Shown: positions 17,833-27,323, counted from the stretch's first letter. The stretch is DNA of 64,000 nucleotides from Brucella pituitosa (GCF_003049685.1 NZ_PYSY02000001.1:744001-808000); one strand, 5' to 3'. Numbers and translations: made by a program. Notes: generated from the sequence alone by a model not told the origin.

Positions 17833-18486
17833 TCAATCAAGGAGCTGAAGGCTCGGCAGAATAAGAGCAGGCGGATGTTGCTTATACTCGTCGGGCTGGT
17901 TGGACCGATTGATCCAGACGGAGCGCATTCCGAATCGCGCAGCACCTGCAACATCCCATCGATTGGATGACTGAAACGAGATTGCAGATGGGTAGAGCCG
18001 CCATTGTGTGGTGACAAGTTCATAGACGGCGGGTGCGGTTTTATAGCGCTGTACAGTGTCTACAGAGATTACGTCGTCGAGCAGAACATCAAGCGCCGAT
18101 GATTTAACTGCTGCCTCCAACATGGCCGGTGAGCCATTGGAGAGAATAGCCAAACGCGCGCCACGGCTTTTAAGGTTTTTGAGTGCAACCGGCACTTCAG
18201 GATAACAGTCGAGTTTCCAGTAGGCGTCGAGAAGATCGCTGCGAAGGGAAGGGGCTACGGAAGGATATCGCGCAAAAGCAAAATCCAGAGCTTCTTCTGT
18301 CAGCGCCCAGAAGTCTTTGTAGGCCCCCATAAGGCTTAGAACCCACGAATATTCCAGCTGCTTGGCGCGCCAAAGTTCCGAGAATAAACGACCATCAGGT
18401 CCGGCTTTATCCGCATGTTTACGCACGGCTGAGTGCACATCGAACAATGTGCCATAAGCGTCGAAAACATAAGAATTATAGGACAC
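17833..18486 (-). CDS. Haloacid dehalogenase, type II
   Basis: The 217-residue HAD-superfamily enzyme has the dehalogenase nucleophile motif FDAYGTLFDV (Asp9), LAILSNGSPAML with the Ser/Asn of motif II, Lys in RYKTAPAVYEL, and SSNRWDVAGAARFGM as the acidic motif region. (S)-2-haloacid dehalogenases hydrolyse haloacids with inversion. The GTG at 18486 is chosen: CGGAGA lies eight bases upstream. A frame from 18516 exists but is less likely. The variant 'SSNRWDVAGA' with Asn/Asp is typical of this subgroup. In vivo substrate unknown. Confidence 0.87.
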   Translation of the reverse strand: MSYNSYVFDAYGTLFDVHSAVRKHADKAGPDGRLFSELWRAKQLEYSWVLSLMGAYKDFWALTEEALDFAFARYPSVAPSLRSDLLDAYWKLDCYPEVPVALKNLKSRGARLAILSNGSPAMLEAAVKSSALDVLLDDVISVDTVQRYKTAPAVYELVTTQWRLYPSAISFQSSNRWDVAGAARFGMRSVWINRSNQPDEYKQHPPALILPSLQLLD

Positions 18487-18712
18487 CGATTTTCTCCGTT
18501 CGTGCATCAATCTCAAAAAAAGTAAAGTGGACCTTATCCTTATGCAATTTCAATAAAAATTCATTGCGATGAGCCGCGAATTTAGAATATGCGCCATTGC
18601 CGCCCGAGGCGTTGCGGCCTATGTAAGTTGCGCACGCAAGTTTCAGGGTATGTATTCGCTCTGCCCCCAGTAGCTGCCTATTGCAAGCTGAAAGACAAAG
18701 AGGAGAGTTCCA

Positions 18713-19309
18713 ATGGCTTTTGAACTGCCCGCCCTTCCGTACGATTATGACGCACTTGCTCCGTTCATGTCGCGCGAAACGCTCGAATTCCACCACGACA
18801 AGCACCATCAGGCATATGTTACCAATGGTAATAAGTTGCTTGAAGGTTCCGGCCTTGAAGGCAAGAGCCTCGAAGAAATCGTCAAGGAAAGCTTTGGCAA
18901 GAATCAGGCGCTCTTCAACAATGCAGGCCAGCACTACAACCATCTCCATTTCTGGAACTGGATGAAGAAAGACGGTGGCGGCAAGAAGCTGCCAGGCAAG
19001 CTTGAAAAGGCAGTTGAATCCGATCTCGGCGGCTATGACAAATTCCGCGAAGACTTCATTGCTGCCGGTGCTGGTCAGTTCGGTTCGGGCTGGGCATGGC
19101 TTTCGGTTAAGAACGGCAAGCTCGAAATCTCGAAGACTGCAAACGGTGAAAGCCCGCTGGTTCATGGCGCAACGCCAATCCTCGGCGTCGACGTATGGGA
19201 GCATTCCTATTACATCGATTACCGTAATGCGCGTCCGAAGTATCTTGAAGCTTTTGTCGATAGCCTCGTCAACTGGGACTACGTGCTTGAGCTTTACGAA
19301 AAGGCATAA
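18713..19309 (+). CDS. sodB: Superoxide dismutase, iron/manganese family (probably Fe)
   Basis: The 198-residue enzyme has the four metal ligands: His27 in FHHDKHH, His77 in NNAGQHYNHLHFW, and the Asp and His of DVWEHSYY near residue 160. Gln73 within NNAGQ is the position typical of iron enzymes. It converts superoxide to peroxide and oxygen in the cytosol. The start at MAFELPALPYDYDALAPFMS matches the family and follows GAGGAGAG. A strong terminator follows. Confidence 0.96.
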   Translation: MAFELPALPYDYDALAPFMSRETLEFHHDKHHQAYVTNGNKLLEGSGLEGKSLEEIVKESFGKNQALFNNAGQHYNHLHFWNWMKKDGGGKKLPGKLEKAVESDLGGYDKFREDFIAAGAGQFGSGWAWLSVKNGKLEISKTANGESPLVHGATPILGVDVWEHSYYIDYRNARPKYLEAFVDSLVNWDYVLELYEKA

Positions 19310-19335
19310 TCTGCCGCGTCAGTCGTAGGTATGAG

Positions 19336-19360
19336 AACCCCGCGAAAGCGGGGTTTTTCT
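19336..19360 (+). terminator. Intrinsic terminator of sodB
   Basis: AACCCCGC-GAAA-GCGGGGTT stem-loop with a TTTTTCTTTG tail. Confidence 0.9.
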
Positions 19361-19637
19361 TTGTTTAAATTTATGATTTCACACAAACATGATTAATATA
19401 ATCACGAATTATATTCGTTGTAGCTATGATAAGGCAGAATATCAGAAATAATAAACAATAGTATTTCAATCATGTTTTTCACATTCTCGTGAAGTGCCTG
19501 TAATAATCGATATAACCTCTGTGTGTTACTTTTGATAGTTGGGGTTTGTTCGATGCCTTTGTTGCAATGGTGGTGATTGTATCGGATATTTGTACCAAGG
19601 AACGAATTTTGTTCAATTTTTAGATGCGGAGGACCAT
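19361..19637. other. AT-rich intergenic region, promoter side of cytochrome c' gene
   Basis: No plausible gene. Strongly AT-rich from 19365 to 19545, in contrast to its neighbours. A frame open from 19539 joins the cytochrome gene but contains no signal peptide, so it is taken as leader. Confidence 0.5.
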
Positions 19638-20078
19638 ATGCGTTCATTTTTCCTTGCTGTCAGTTCAGTTGCGATTTTGACTGCCAGCGTGGCTCATGCC
19701 GATGTGATTGCTGACCGTCAGGCGATCATGAAGGATATGGGGCGTTCTGTTGGACAGCTCGCGCCGATGGTCAAAGGCGAGAAGCCTTTCGATGCTGCTA
19801 CCGCTCTGGCTGCACTTGAGAAGCTGGATGCTGACGCCAAGAAATTAGACGTCGATACTCTGTTCCCGGCAGGGTCCGATCAAGGCGATACAGAAGCTTC
19901 GCCCAAGATTTGGGAAAACAAGGAAGATTTCGTCAAGCACGTTGAAAAGTTCCGCTCCGACGCTGCCGCAGCGCTTGCCGCAAAGCCGCAGGATCTTGAT
20001 GCGTTGAAGCCAGCATTCCAGCAAGTCGCTGCCAATTGCGGTTCATGCCATCAAGTCTATCGTGTGAAAAAGAACTGA
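19638..20078 (+). CDS. Cytochrome c' (class II c-type cytochrome)
   Basis: The 146-residue protein has a signal peptide (MRSFFLAVSSVAILTASVAHA) and a four-helix class II cytochrome body; the single haem site CGSCH is at residues 134-138 close to the C-terminus, as the class requires. Cytochromes c' bind NO and may protect against nitrosative stress. GGAGGA lies six bases before the ATG at 19638, which decides the start. The diheme cytochrome gene follows after a repeat with a perfect palindrome. Confidence 0.9.
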   Translation: MRSFFLAVSSVAILTASVAHADVIADRQAIMKDMGRSVGQLAPMVKGEKPFDAATALAALEKLDADAKKLDVDTLFPAGSDQGDTEASPKIWENKEDFVKHVEKFRSDAAAALAAKPQDLDALKPAFQQVAANCGSCHQVYRVKKN

Positions 20079-20086
20079 TAAGAGCA

Positions 20087-20142
20087 TTTGAGCCAAAAGT
20101 GCGAAGCAGTTTTGCGTCGAATAATGCGTAAACTAAAGGGAT
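20087..20142. repeat. Dispersed intergenic palindromic repeat, copy 3
   Basis: Core AAAAGTGCGAAGCAG plus TTTTGCG and a GCGTAAACTAAAG tail, leading directly into the 32-bp palindrome. Confidence 0.6.
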
Positions 20143-20174
20143 AGAGCGGTTTCTGTTTAAACAGAAACCGCTCT
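20143..20174. promoter_or_regulatory. Perfect 32-bp palindrome between the two cytochrome genes
   Basis: AGAGCGGTTTCTGTTT is followed directly by its exact complement. It ends ten bases before the diheme cytochrome ATG, so as RNA it would fold next to the ribosome-binding region. It may be the end unit of the repeat family; there is no T-run after it. Confidence 0.55.
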
Positions 20175-20183
20175 GGCAGAACA

Positions 20184-21122
20184 ATGGTCCGTAAACTCGC
20201 ATATGCCGCAGGTGCTGTATTCATCATTGGTGCTGCTGCCTTCTGGGTGCTGACGACGCCTCAGACGGTGGATCAGTCGGTGATTGCATCTTTGCAGCCG
20301 GGTGACGCTACCAAGGGCGAGCAGGTGTTCTGGGCAGGGGGCTGTGCTTCCTGTCATGCTGCTCCCGGTGCGTCGGGTGACGACCGCAAGGTGCTTGCGG
20401 GTGGGCATGAACTGGTTTCGGATTTTGGCACATTCATCGCACCGAACATTTCTCCGTCAGAGCAAGGTATCGGTAACTGGACCTTGCATGATTTTGCCAA
20501 CGCAATGCTGAAAGGCGTGGGACGAGGTGGAGAGCATCTTTATCCGTCTTTCCCTTATACGTCTTACGCCAAAATGCAGCCGCAGGACGTTGCCGACCTC
20601 TTTGCTTACATGAAGACCTTGCCAACTTCTGACAATGTGGCAGCGCCGCACAAGTTGGGCTTTCCCTTCACGATTCGTCGTGGATTGGGGCTTTGGAAGC
20701 AGCTCTATCTTTCGGACAAACTAGTTGTGGACCTTGCAAGCGCATCCGACCAGGTGAAGCGTGGCCAGTATCTGACAGAAGCGCTCGGCCATTGCGGCGA
20801 GTGTCATACTCCACGCAACGTCATTGGTGGACTTGATACCAAGCAATGGATGGCTGGAGCGCTATCACCGGAAACCGGTAGCGATGGCCGTAAAGGCATC
20901 GTTCCCAATATTACCACAGGCGAGGGTGGCATCGGTGAATGGGGCGAGAACGATATCGCCTATGCATTGCAAAGCGGTTTCACGCCAGATTTCGATTCAC
21001 TTGGTGGGTCAATGGCGGATGTCGTTGCCAATATGGCGCATTTGACGGATGCTGATCGTGCGGCAATTGCTGCATATCTCAAAGCCATTCCAGCGCATAA
21101 AAATGGCTATCCAGCACGGTAA
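20184..21122 (+). CDS. Diheme c-type cytochrome, membrane-anchored
   Basis: The 312-residue protein has an N-terminal membrane anchor (residues 5-25, AYAAGAVFIIGAAAFWVL) and two cytochrome c domains with haem sites CASCH at 54-58 and CGECH at 204-208. IAPNISPSEQGIGNWT and VPNITTGEGGIGEWGENDI are the matching 'P-N-I-(S/T)' segments found in cytochrome subunits of alcohol/aldehyde and gluconate dehydrogenases. It probably passes electrons from a periplasmic dehydrogenase or to a terminal oxidase. The ribosome-binding site is weak and adjoins a palindrome. Confidence 0.88.
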   Translation: MVRKLAYAAGAVFIIGAAAFWVLTTPQTVDQSVIASLQPGDATKGEQVFWAGGCASCHAAPGASGDDRKVLAGGHELVSDFGTFIAPNISPSEQGIGNWTLHDFANAMLKGVGRGGEHLYPSFPYTSYAKMQPQDVADLFAYMKTLPTSDNVAAPHKLGFPFTIRRGLGLWKQLYLSDKLVVDLASASDQVKRGQYLTEALGHCGECHTPRNVIGGLDTKQWMAGALSPETGSDGRKGIVPNITTGEGGIGEWGENDIAYALQSGFTPDFDSLGGSMADVVANMAHLTDADRAAIAAYLKAIPAHKNGYPAR

Positions 21123-21161
21123 AGCAATCAAGCCAAAAAGTGGTCCGCTTTTATCGTGAGC
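21121..21161. repeat. Dispersed intergenic repeat, partial copy 4
   Basis: AAAGCAATCAAGCCAAAAAG and TGGTCCGCTTTT fill the gap between two convergent genes; only half of the unit is kept. Confidence 0.45.
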
Positions 21162-22850
21162 TCAGGCCGTTCTGATCTCTTCCAGCCCAAGCTCCTTGAT
21201 CATCGCTTGCCGCATGACGAATTTCTGTATCTTGCCAGTTATGGTCATGGGAAACTCATCCACAAAACGGACATGCGCCGGGATTTTGTAATGAGCGATG
21301 TGCTGCTTGCAGAATGCAATAAATTCTTCTTCACTAAGCTCTCGGTCTCGATGCAGCTTGATCCATACGCAGATTATCTCACCGAATTTATTGTCTGGAA
21401 CACCGAAAACCTGAGCATCGCTGATAGCCGGGTGGGTGAATAGAAATTCTTCGATCTCTCGCGGATAGATATTTTCACCACCGCGAATAATCAGATCCTT
21501 AATGCGTCCGACGATGTTGCAATAGCCTTCCGCATCAATGGTCGCGAGATCCCCTGTATGCATCCATCCAGCATCGTCAATTGCTTCTGCAGAGGCGACG
21601 GCATCTGCCCAGTATCCACGCATGACGCTGTATCCGCGGGTCAGTAATTCGCCTTTCTCGCCGCGTGGTGCGATCTTGCCATCTGCATTGATAATTTTCA
21701 CTTCGAGATGCGGATGAATGCGACCGACCGTCGAGACGCGCCTTTCCAGCGGGTCGGTCGTTGCACTTTGAAAACTGACCGGACTTGTTTCGGTCATGCC
21801 ATAGGCAATGGTGATTTCACTCTGATGCATTTCACTGACCACCCGCCGCATGATCTCAATCGGGCACGGCGAACCAGCCATGATGCCGGTGCGCAGACTG
21901 GTGAGATCGAAACGCGAAAATTCCGGATGGTCGAGCATCGAAATGAACATGGTCGGCACGCCATGCAGGCCGGTACATTTCTCGTCTTCGACCGTTTGCA
22001 GTGTGAGCAGAGGATCGAAGCTGTCATTGGGAATGACCATGCAGGCGCCGTGTGTCACACAGGCCAGATTGCCCAGAACCATGCCGAAGCAGTGATAGAA
22101 AGGAACAGGAATACAAAGCCGGTCCTGCTCACTGAGCCGCATCGCCTCGCCAATGAAGAAACCATTATTGAGAATATTGTGATGAGTGAGCGTCGCCCCT
22201 TTGGGGCTACCTGTGGTGCCACTGGTGAACTGGATATTAATCGGATCGTCAAATTGCAGCTCGTCTGCAAGCTGTAGCCGTTGTTTAATCGTGGTTGCGT
22301 TGCCGGAAATTGCGACTTCATCGAAATTAAACATGCCAGTCGTCCGCTCTTCCCCCAGGCGAATGACGCAACGCAGCCCCGGTAAGTGCTCTGAGCTGAG
22401 ATAACCGGGCCGCGCATCACCAAGCTCTGGAACGATCGAGCGAAGAATTTCAATGTAATTGCTGGTTTTGAGGGAAGGGGTAAGGATAAGCGCTGCGCAT
22501 TCGACCTTTGCCAGAACGTGCTTGAGTTCATGCGCGCGATAGGCTGGATTGATATTGACGAGAATAAGCCCCGCCTTCGCACTCGCGAACTGTGTGAGCA
22601 GCCATTCCACATTGTTGGGCGACCAGATGCCTATGCGCTCGCCGGGTTGGAGACCGATTGCAAGCAGTCCTTCGGCCAGCGCATCGGTACGGTTCTTTAA
22701 TTCGTTATAGGTTAGTCGGATATTCTGGTGACGTACCACAACTGCCGGGCGGTTGGGATATTTCTCTGCTATCAGATCAAGATGGTTGCCGATGGTGTCG
22801 CCAATGAGTGGCGTTTCGTTTGCACCGTGAACGTAGCTCGCCTGCTGCAT
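21162..22850 (-). CDS. AMP-dependent fatty acyl-CoA synthetase
   Basis: The 562-residue adenylate-forming ligase shows the P-loop [42 protein letters not shown] and [23 protein letters not shown], ending with the catalytic lysine in [13 protein letters not shown]. It activates a carboxylic acid as acyl-AMP and transfers it to CoA; the overall form resembles the ACSF2/FadD branch for medium- and long-chain fatty acids. The ATG at 22850 follows GGGAG at a suitable distance; the frame extends to 22901 but the added residues are not family-like. Confidence 0.9.
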   Translation of the reverse strand: MQQASYVHGANETPLIGDTIGNHLDLIAEKYPNRPAVVVRHQNIRLTYNELKNRTDALAEGLLAIGLQPGERIGIWSPNNVEWLLTQFASAKAGLILVNINPAYRAHELKHVLAKVECAALILTPSLKTSNYIEILRSIVPELGDARPGYLSSEHLPGLRCVIRLGEERTTGMFNFDEVAISGNATTIKQRLQLADELQFDDPINIQFTSGTTGSPKGATLTHHNILNNGFFIGEAMRLSEQDRLCIPVPFYHCFGMVLGNLACVTHGACMVIPNDSFDPLLTLQTVEDEKCTGLHGVPTMFISMLDHPEFSRFDLTSLRTGIMAGSPCPIEIMRRVVSEMHQSEITIAYGMTETSPVSFQSATTDPLERRVSTVGRIHPHLEVKIINADGKIAPRGEKGELLTRGYSVMRGYWADAVASAEAIDDAGWMHTGDLATIDAEGYCNIVGRIKDLIIRGGENIYPREIEEFLFTHPAISDAQVFGVPDNKFGEIICVWIKLHRDRELSEEEFIAFCKQHIAHYKIPAHVRFVDEFPMTITGKIQKFVMRQAMIKELGLEEIRTA

Positions 22851-22935
22851 ATATCCAATACTCCCAATCGATATGTCTGCACTTCTCGGACAGCATGACA
22901 TTAAGATGGAGGACGGAAAATCACAGTTTTGTGGT

Positions 22936-22986
22936 TAGAGTATTCGAGCCAAAAGTGCGATCCGGTCTTAAATAGATGTGCTCTAA
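22936..22986. repeat. Dispersed intergenic repeat, copy 5
   Basis: GAGCCAAAAGTGCGATCCGG then GTGCTCTAA; the right end includes the stop codon of the following minus-strand gene. Confidence 0.5.
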
Positions 22987-23327
22987 CGCTTTGTGCAGCG
23001 CACCACCGTCGGCAGTCCGGCATTGGTGTATTTGCTCTGCATGGTATAGAGCCAGCCTTTGCACTCGGACATGGTTTTGAAGCAGCGGAAGCGGTCGATG
23101 GGCACTAGCCCGTCTCCATCACTGACAAATGGGGAATCGTCCACGCCGCTGAACTGGCCGACGATAACGCCGCTGCCGCGCGGCGGTGTATTGCAACGCT
23201 GGCCCGCATATTCGCTGACGTTCTTGCGGACTTGTGCGCTGGCGGTTGTGACGGACGGCAAAGCAACAAGGGCGGAAACGATCAAACTCATTGAAGCTAT
23301 TGAAACGGTGATGCCGGAACGTAACAT
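22983..23327 (-). CDS. Exported hypothetical protein, 114 aa
   Basis: A small protein with a signal peptide (MLRSGITVSIASMSLIVSALVALPSVTTASA, cleavage after ASA near residue 32). The mature part has four cysteines (RCNTPP, RFRC, SECKGW, VVRCTKR), suggesting two disulphides in the periplasm. AAGGGAG precedes the ATG at 23327 and decides the start. No family recognised. Its stop lies inside a dispersed repeat. Confidence 0.7.
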   Translation of the reverse strand: MLRSGITVSIASMSLIVSALVALPSVTTASAQVRKNVSEYAGQRCNTPPRGSGVIVGQFSGVDDSPFVSDGDGLVPIDRFRCFKTMSECKGWLYTMQSKYTNAGLPTVVRCTKR

Positions 23328-23574
23328 GGGCTTCTCCCTTGATCCGAAGCTATTCAACTAAAGTGATTATACGACACTCTGGGAAGTTTTCTAAGCTCAA
23401 GTTTTCGTGCAAGTTCAGATGAATACTCACTAAATTAGTATATTGACTTTTCCTTTCACTGAAATTTTTTAGAAGAATATTGTATTTGTCTGGAGTATTT
23501 CTAGCAAAAACGAGAAGCGGTTTTGTTTGGTGGGTTGGGTATCTCGGCTAATCCCGAACAGAATATAGAAACCT
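23328..23574. other. Intergenic region with one repeat copy
   Basis: No gene seen. It contains the promoter of the exported small protein and, at 23495-23545, copy 6 of the dispersed repeat (core GCAAAAACGAGAAGCGG, then TTTTG). Confidence 0.5.
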
Positions 23575-23617
23575 GAAAATGAGAATTCCCGCCTAATAAA
23601 ATCAGACGGGAATTCTC
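23575..23617 (-). terminator. Terminator of the oligopeptidase B gene
   Basis: GAGAATTCCCG and CGGGAATTCTC form perfect 11-base arms around a 15-base loop, with ATTTTC after it on the minus strand. Confidence 0.75.
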
Positions 23618-23644
23618 GGCGTTTTACTGTTCAAACCTTAAAAA

Positions 23645-25738
23645 TTAAGCTTTGCCAACCACTTTCAGTGCAAAAACATAGGTGTAAGCAACTTCTTCAA
23701 GCCGCGAGAAACGACCTGACGCGCCAGCATGGCCTGCATCCATGTTGATGCGGAAGAGAACTGGATGATCATCGGTCTTGAGCTCACGCAGCTTGGCTAC
23801 CCATTTTGCCGGTTCCCAATAGGTAACGCGTGGGTCGGTCAGGCCTGCCACAGCGAGTATGCGCGGATAGGCTTGCGAACTGACATTATCGTAAGGCGAA
23901 TAGGCTGCAATATTGCGATAATCAGCCTCAGAGTTGATCGGATTTCCCCATTCAGGCCATTCCGGCGGTGTGAGTGGCAATGTGTCATCAAGCATGGTGT
24001 TGAGCACATCGACAAATGGAACTTCCGCGATGATACCGCCAAAAGCATCTGGTGCCATATTGGCAATCGCGCCCATCAGCATGCCTCCAGCCGAGCCACC
24101 ATGTGCGACGATACGGTCATGGCTTGTGAAGCCTTCTTTGACGAGATGCTTTGCTGCGGCGATGAAATCCGTGAACGTATTGATTTTTGTTTCACGTTTG
24201 CCGTTTTCGTACCAGGCGAAGCCTTTGTCTTTGCCGCCGCGAATATGTGCGATGGCATAGATGAAGCCACGATCAACAAGCGAAAGCCGCGATGTGCTGA
24301 AACTTGCCGGAATGGTGATACCATAAGAGCCGTAGCCGTAGAGCAGACACGGTGCAGAGCCATCGAGCTTCGTGTCCTTATGATAAATCAGCGAGACAGG
24401 AACCAGTTCGCCATCCGCGGCCGGCGCAAGGATACGACGTGTTACATAGTCTTCGATATTGTGGCCGGAAGGCACTTCCTGCGTTTTAAGCAGAACGCGT
24501 TCGCGCGTGCGCATGTTATAGTCGAAGAGTTGCTCCGGCGTCGTCATCGAGGAATATGAGAACCGGATTACTTCGGTATCGTATTCAGCACTGCCATGCA
24601 GGCCGAGAGAATAAGCTTCTTCATCAAATGCGATAGCATGTTGTTCGCCGGTTTTACGATCGTGAATAACAATGCGCGGCAAGCCATTATCCCGCTCCAT
24701 CCAGATCAGATGATGTTTGAAAGCGCCATGCGAAAGGATAAGACGCCCTGGAACTTCAGCGACGACTTCCTCCCAGTTTTCCGGCTGCGGTGCAGATGCT
24801 GGAGCGCGCATGATCTTAAAGTCTTTGGCGCCATCGACATTGGTCAGAATGAAAAATTCATCGCCACCGGGCGCGAGGTCGTATTCAACACCAGTCTTGC
24901 GCTCCATGACGAGCTGAGGCTTTGCAGCCGGATCATTTGCAGGCAACAGCCAGCATTCAGAGGTTTCGTGGTCGTGAATATCTATGAAAACATAATCGTC
25001 GAGTGAAGAACCGCCAACGCCCAGGAAAAAGCCAGGATCCTGTTCTTCATAGATCAGCTTATCCTGCGCTTGATCTGTGCCGATCTCGTGATAGAAAACC
25101 TTTGAAGGTCGATGGTTTTCATCCAGCAAAGTATAAAAGAAACCTTTGCTGTTCGCGTCCCAGGTGCCACCTCCATTGGTGTCGGTGAGTATATCTCCAA
25201 GGTCTGACATGGAGTTCAACTCGCGAACTCTGAGTTTATAAAACTCTGATCCCTTGTCGTCGTAACCCCAGATCAAACGATTGTGATCGGGCGAGTGGTC
25301 AGCTGAAGCGAGGCGGAAGTAAGCCTTGCCTTCTGCTTCCTTGTCGCCGTCGAGGAGAATGGTTTCCGCACCGCCATCGCGTGGCGTGCGAATGAAATAA
25401 GGCTGCTCACCACCGGTTCGATAAGAAACGCCATAAGCAAACGGGCCGTCTTTTGACGGAATGGATGAATCGTCTTCCTTGATGCGACCGCGCATCTCAG
25501 CAAAAAGCTGCTTCTGGAGCGCATCCGTGTCCTGCATCAAAGCCGATTGATAGGCATTTTCAGCCTCCAGATGCGTGCGAATTTCAGGCGCGAGAACCGA
25601 TGGATCTTTGAATACTTCCTGCCAGTTATCTGCGCGTAACCATGCATAATCATCGATGCGGGTAATACCGTGACGGGTATCCTTCGCTGGATGCTTCGGT
25701 GCTTTGGGGGGCTGAGGAAAATTGGTGTCGTGTGGCAT
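23645..25738 (-). CDS. ptrB: Oligopeptidase B (S9A serine peptidase)
   Basis: The 697-residue enzyme has the N-terminal beta-propeller half of prolyl-oligopeptidases and a C-terminal alpha/beta-hydrolase half. Catalytic elements are clear: GGSAGGMLMG with the nucleophile Ser, VAGLTDPRVTYWEPAKW with the Asp, and MDAGHAGASGRF with the His. ETSECWLLPAND and IRGGKDKGFAWYENGK are typical of oligopeptidase B, which cuts short peptides after basic residues in the cytosol. The ATG at 25738 gives MPHDTNFPQPPK; a TTG at 25759 is less likely. It follows msrB on the same strand after a terminator. Confidence 0.93.
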   Translation of the reverse strand: MPHDTNFPQPPKAPKHPAKDTRHGITRIDDYAWLRADNWQEVFKDPSVLAPEIRTHLEAENAYQSALMQDTDALQKQLFAEMRGRIKEDDSSIPSKDGPFAYGVSYRTGGEQPYFIRTPRDGGAETILLDGDKEAEGKAYFRLASADHSPDHNRLIWGYDDKGSEFYKLRVRELNSMSDLGDILTDTNGGGTWDANSKGFFYTLLDENHRPSKVFYHEIGTDQAQDKLIYEEQDPGFFLGVGGSSLDDYVFIDIHDHETSECWLLPANDPAAKPQLVMERKTGVEYDLAPGGDEFFILTNVDGAKDFKIMRAPASAPQPENWEEVVAEVPGRLILSHGAFKHHLIWMERDNGLPRIVIHDRKTGEQHAIAFDEEAYSLGLHGSAEYDTEVIRFSYSSMTTPEQLFDYNMRTRERVLLKTQEVPSGHNIEDYVTRRILAPAADGELVPVSLIYHKDTKLDGSAPCLLYGYGSYGITIPASFSTSRLSLVDRGFIYAIAHIRGGKDKGFAWYENGKRETKINTFTDFIAAAKHLVKEGFTSHDRIVAHGGSAGGMLMGAIANMAPDAFGGIIAEVPFVDVLNTMLDDTLPLTPPEWPEWGNPINSEADYRNIAAYSPYDNVSSQAYPRILAVAGLTDPRVTYWEPAKWVAKLRELKTDDHPVLFRINMDAGHAGASGRFSRLEEVAYTYVFALKVVGKA

Positions 25739-25759
25739 GTAAAATCCAGTAAAAAGCAA

Positions 25760-25796
25760 ATGAAATCAGTCCGAACCGTTGAAGAGGTCCGGACTG
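25760..25796 (-). terminator. Terminator of msrB
   Basis: CAGTCCGGACC / GGTTCGGACTG arms around an eight-base loop followed by ATTTCATTTG on the minus strand. Confidence 0.75.
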
Positions 25797-25810
25797 TAAG
25801 AGCTAAGTTA

Positions 25811-26230
25811 TCAGTCCTGATCGAAGATCAGTGCGTTTCCGTTCATGCAATAGCGGAGACCTGTTGGTGCTGGGCCGTCAGGGAAAACATGCCCCAGATG
25901 TGCATCGCAGTCGGAACAGCGAATTTCGGTGCGGGTCATGCCATAGGAATGATCTTCAAAGGCAGCCACGGCATCCGGTTCGATTGGTTGATAGAAGCTT
26001 GGCCATCCGGTCCCGGATTCGTATTTTGCTTCCGATTTATACAACGGGCGATCACAGCAAACGCAGCGATAAATACCGTGCAGGGAACTGTCGAAGTTGG
26101 GGCTGGAGAATGCACGTTCAGTGCCATGCTGACGGGTGATCTGGTACTGGATCGGCGTAAGTTGCTCGCGCCATTCCGCATCAGTCTTTATAACCTTCAA
26201 TGTGCGGGATTTATCGGCAGAGTTAGACAT
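25811..26230 (-). CDS. msrB: Peptide methionine-(R)-S-oxide reductase
   Basis: The 139-residue protein has the MsrB layout: two zinc-binding pairs CVCC and CSDC, the YESGTGWPSFY substrate stretch and the active-site RYCMNGNAL with Cys128. It reduces methionine-R-sulphoxide in proteins using thioredoxin. The resolving Cys at the usual position in the CVCC/YESGTGW region is not obvious beyond the zinc pairs. No export signal, so cytosolic. The 628-base gap upstream holds its promoter. Confidence 0.95.
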   Translation of the reverse strand: MSNSADKSRTLKVIKTDAEWREQLTPIQYQITRQHGTERAFSSPNFDSSLHGIYRCVCCDRPLYKSEAKYESGTGWPSFYQPIEPDAVAAFEDHSYGMTRTEIRCSDCDAHLGHVFPDGPAPTGLRYCMNGNALIFDQD

Positions 26231-26858
26231 TTATATCTCCTCTCTTGTGCGAAGCCATGTGGATTGGACAGACGCACAGTGCAAATTAGGCATAAACTCT
26301 TCAATACACTACTAAATTGCTTGTGCATCTGAATGCCGGCATGTGCTCTATGGTTCGTAGCGATTATATAGTTGGTGGATAAGCCAAATGCGAGCTGATC
26401 TGAATGAAATATATTTTAATTATGCCTTTTTGCTGCCCGACTCCCTATTCAATGTCGCAATCAATAAATTGTGTTTGCAGTGGCGGTGGTAAATAGACTT
26501 GGCAGAAAAAAACTATTGCTTATGTGTGAGCTACAAATTAAGGAAGCGGCGGAAAAGAGATGCTCATCCCCCTATACTCGAGAATAAATGACAGAGCTGA
26601 CAACAGCGCCGAATGCGTTTGGCTAGTTTGAATAGCGCTTCACGTTTTGTGTTTAAGTACACTGTATTTGCACATCCAAGAAGAATTCAATTCTGTTAAT
26701 GTAATGTGGTTTGACAATTCTATTGCAAATGGCACTATTCATTGATACTTGCATCGCCGAATGAGTTGGGCAGGGCATAAGAATTTCGCGTAGACGGCAA
26801 TCGGTTCTGAGAGCTGCAGTCTGCTTGAGCTAAAGCAAAGACAAAAAAAGGAAAAACA
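26231..26858. other. Long AT-rich intergenic region upstream of mucR
   Basis: This is the largest non-coding gap. Both strands were read and no coding frame was supported. Base composition is clearly richer in A/T than the flanks, with T-A steps that MucR-type proteins favour. It must carry the divergent promoters of msrB and mucR and a mucR leader of roughly 100 or more bases. Confidence 0.55.
26711..26740 (+). promoter_or_regulatory. Putative mucR promoter
   Basis: TTGACA at 26711-26716 is followed after 18 bases by CTATTC, near the alphaproteobacterial CTTGAC/CTATAT consensus. MucR-type genes are autorepressed, and the flanks are AT-rich. Confidence 0.4.
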
Positions 26859-27287
26859 ATGGAAAACCCTGAAATCTTCGACGAGAGCGCAGAATTGCTT
26901 CTCAGCCTTACTGCTGATGTTGTTGCTGCCTATGTCGGAAACAACTCCATTCGTGCGAGCGAACTACCTCTCCTGATTTCGGAAGTGCATTCTGCTTTCA
27001 AGCGTCACGTTGAGCGTGAAGAAGCTCCGGTCGTTGTTGAAAAGCCGAAGCCAGCAGTCAATCCTAAGAAGTCAGTTACTGACGATTATATCATCTGTCT
27101 GGAAGACGGTAAGAAGTTCAAGTCGCTTAAGCGTCACCTGATGACCCACTACAGCATGACCCCTGAACAGTACCGTGAAAAGTGGGATCTTGATCCTAAC
27201 TATCCAATGGTTGCTCCTAACTATGCAGCAGCACGTTCGCGTCTTGCAAAGAAGATGGGCCTGGGCCGCAAGCCTAAGGACGCGTAA
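26859..27287 (+). CDS. mucR: MucR/Ros-family zinc-finger regulator
   Basis: The 142-residue protein has an acidic helical N-terminus for oligomerisation ([19 protein letters not shown]) and a Ros-type finger in the C-terminal half: Cys80, Asp83, His93 and His97 within [21 protein letters not shown]. The second Cys of Ros is Asp here, as in Brucella MucR. MucR is a global repressor of virulence, exopolysaccharide and cell-cycle-linked genes, binding AT-rich DNA in an H-NS-like way. GGAAAAAC precedes the ATG. It ends at a strong hairpin terminator. Confidence 0.97.
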   Translation: MENPEIFDESAELLLSLTADVVAAYVGNNSIRASELPLLISEVHSAFKRHVEREEAPVVVEKPKPAVNPKKSVTDDYIICLEDGKKFKSLKRHLMTHYSMTPEQYREKWDLDPNYPMVAPNYAAARSRLAKKMGLGRKPKDA

Positions 27288-27323
27288 TCGAATCTGATTC
27301 AATCAGATCGGCGCTCTGATTTT

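Noticed and set aside
18476-19204. 242-residue frame opposite sodB
   Set aside because: Antisense shadow of sodB.
21708-22277. 189-residue frame opposite the acyl-CoA synthetase
   Set aside because: Shadow of conserved AMP-binding gene.
23729-24559. 276-residue open frame on the plus strand opposite ptrB
   Set aside because: Antisense shadow of a clearly coding gene; Cys/Arg-rich, no family features, no ribosome-binding site.
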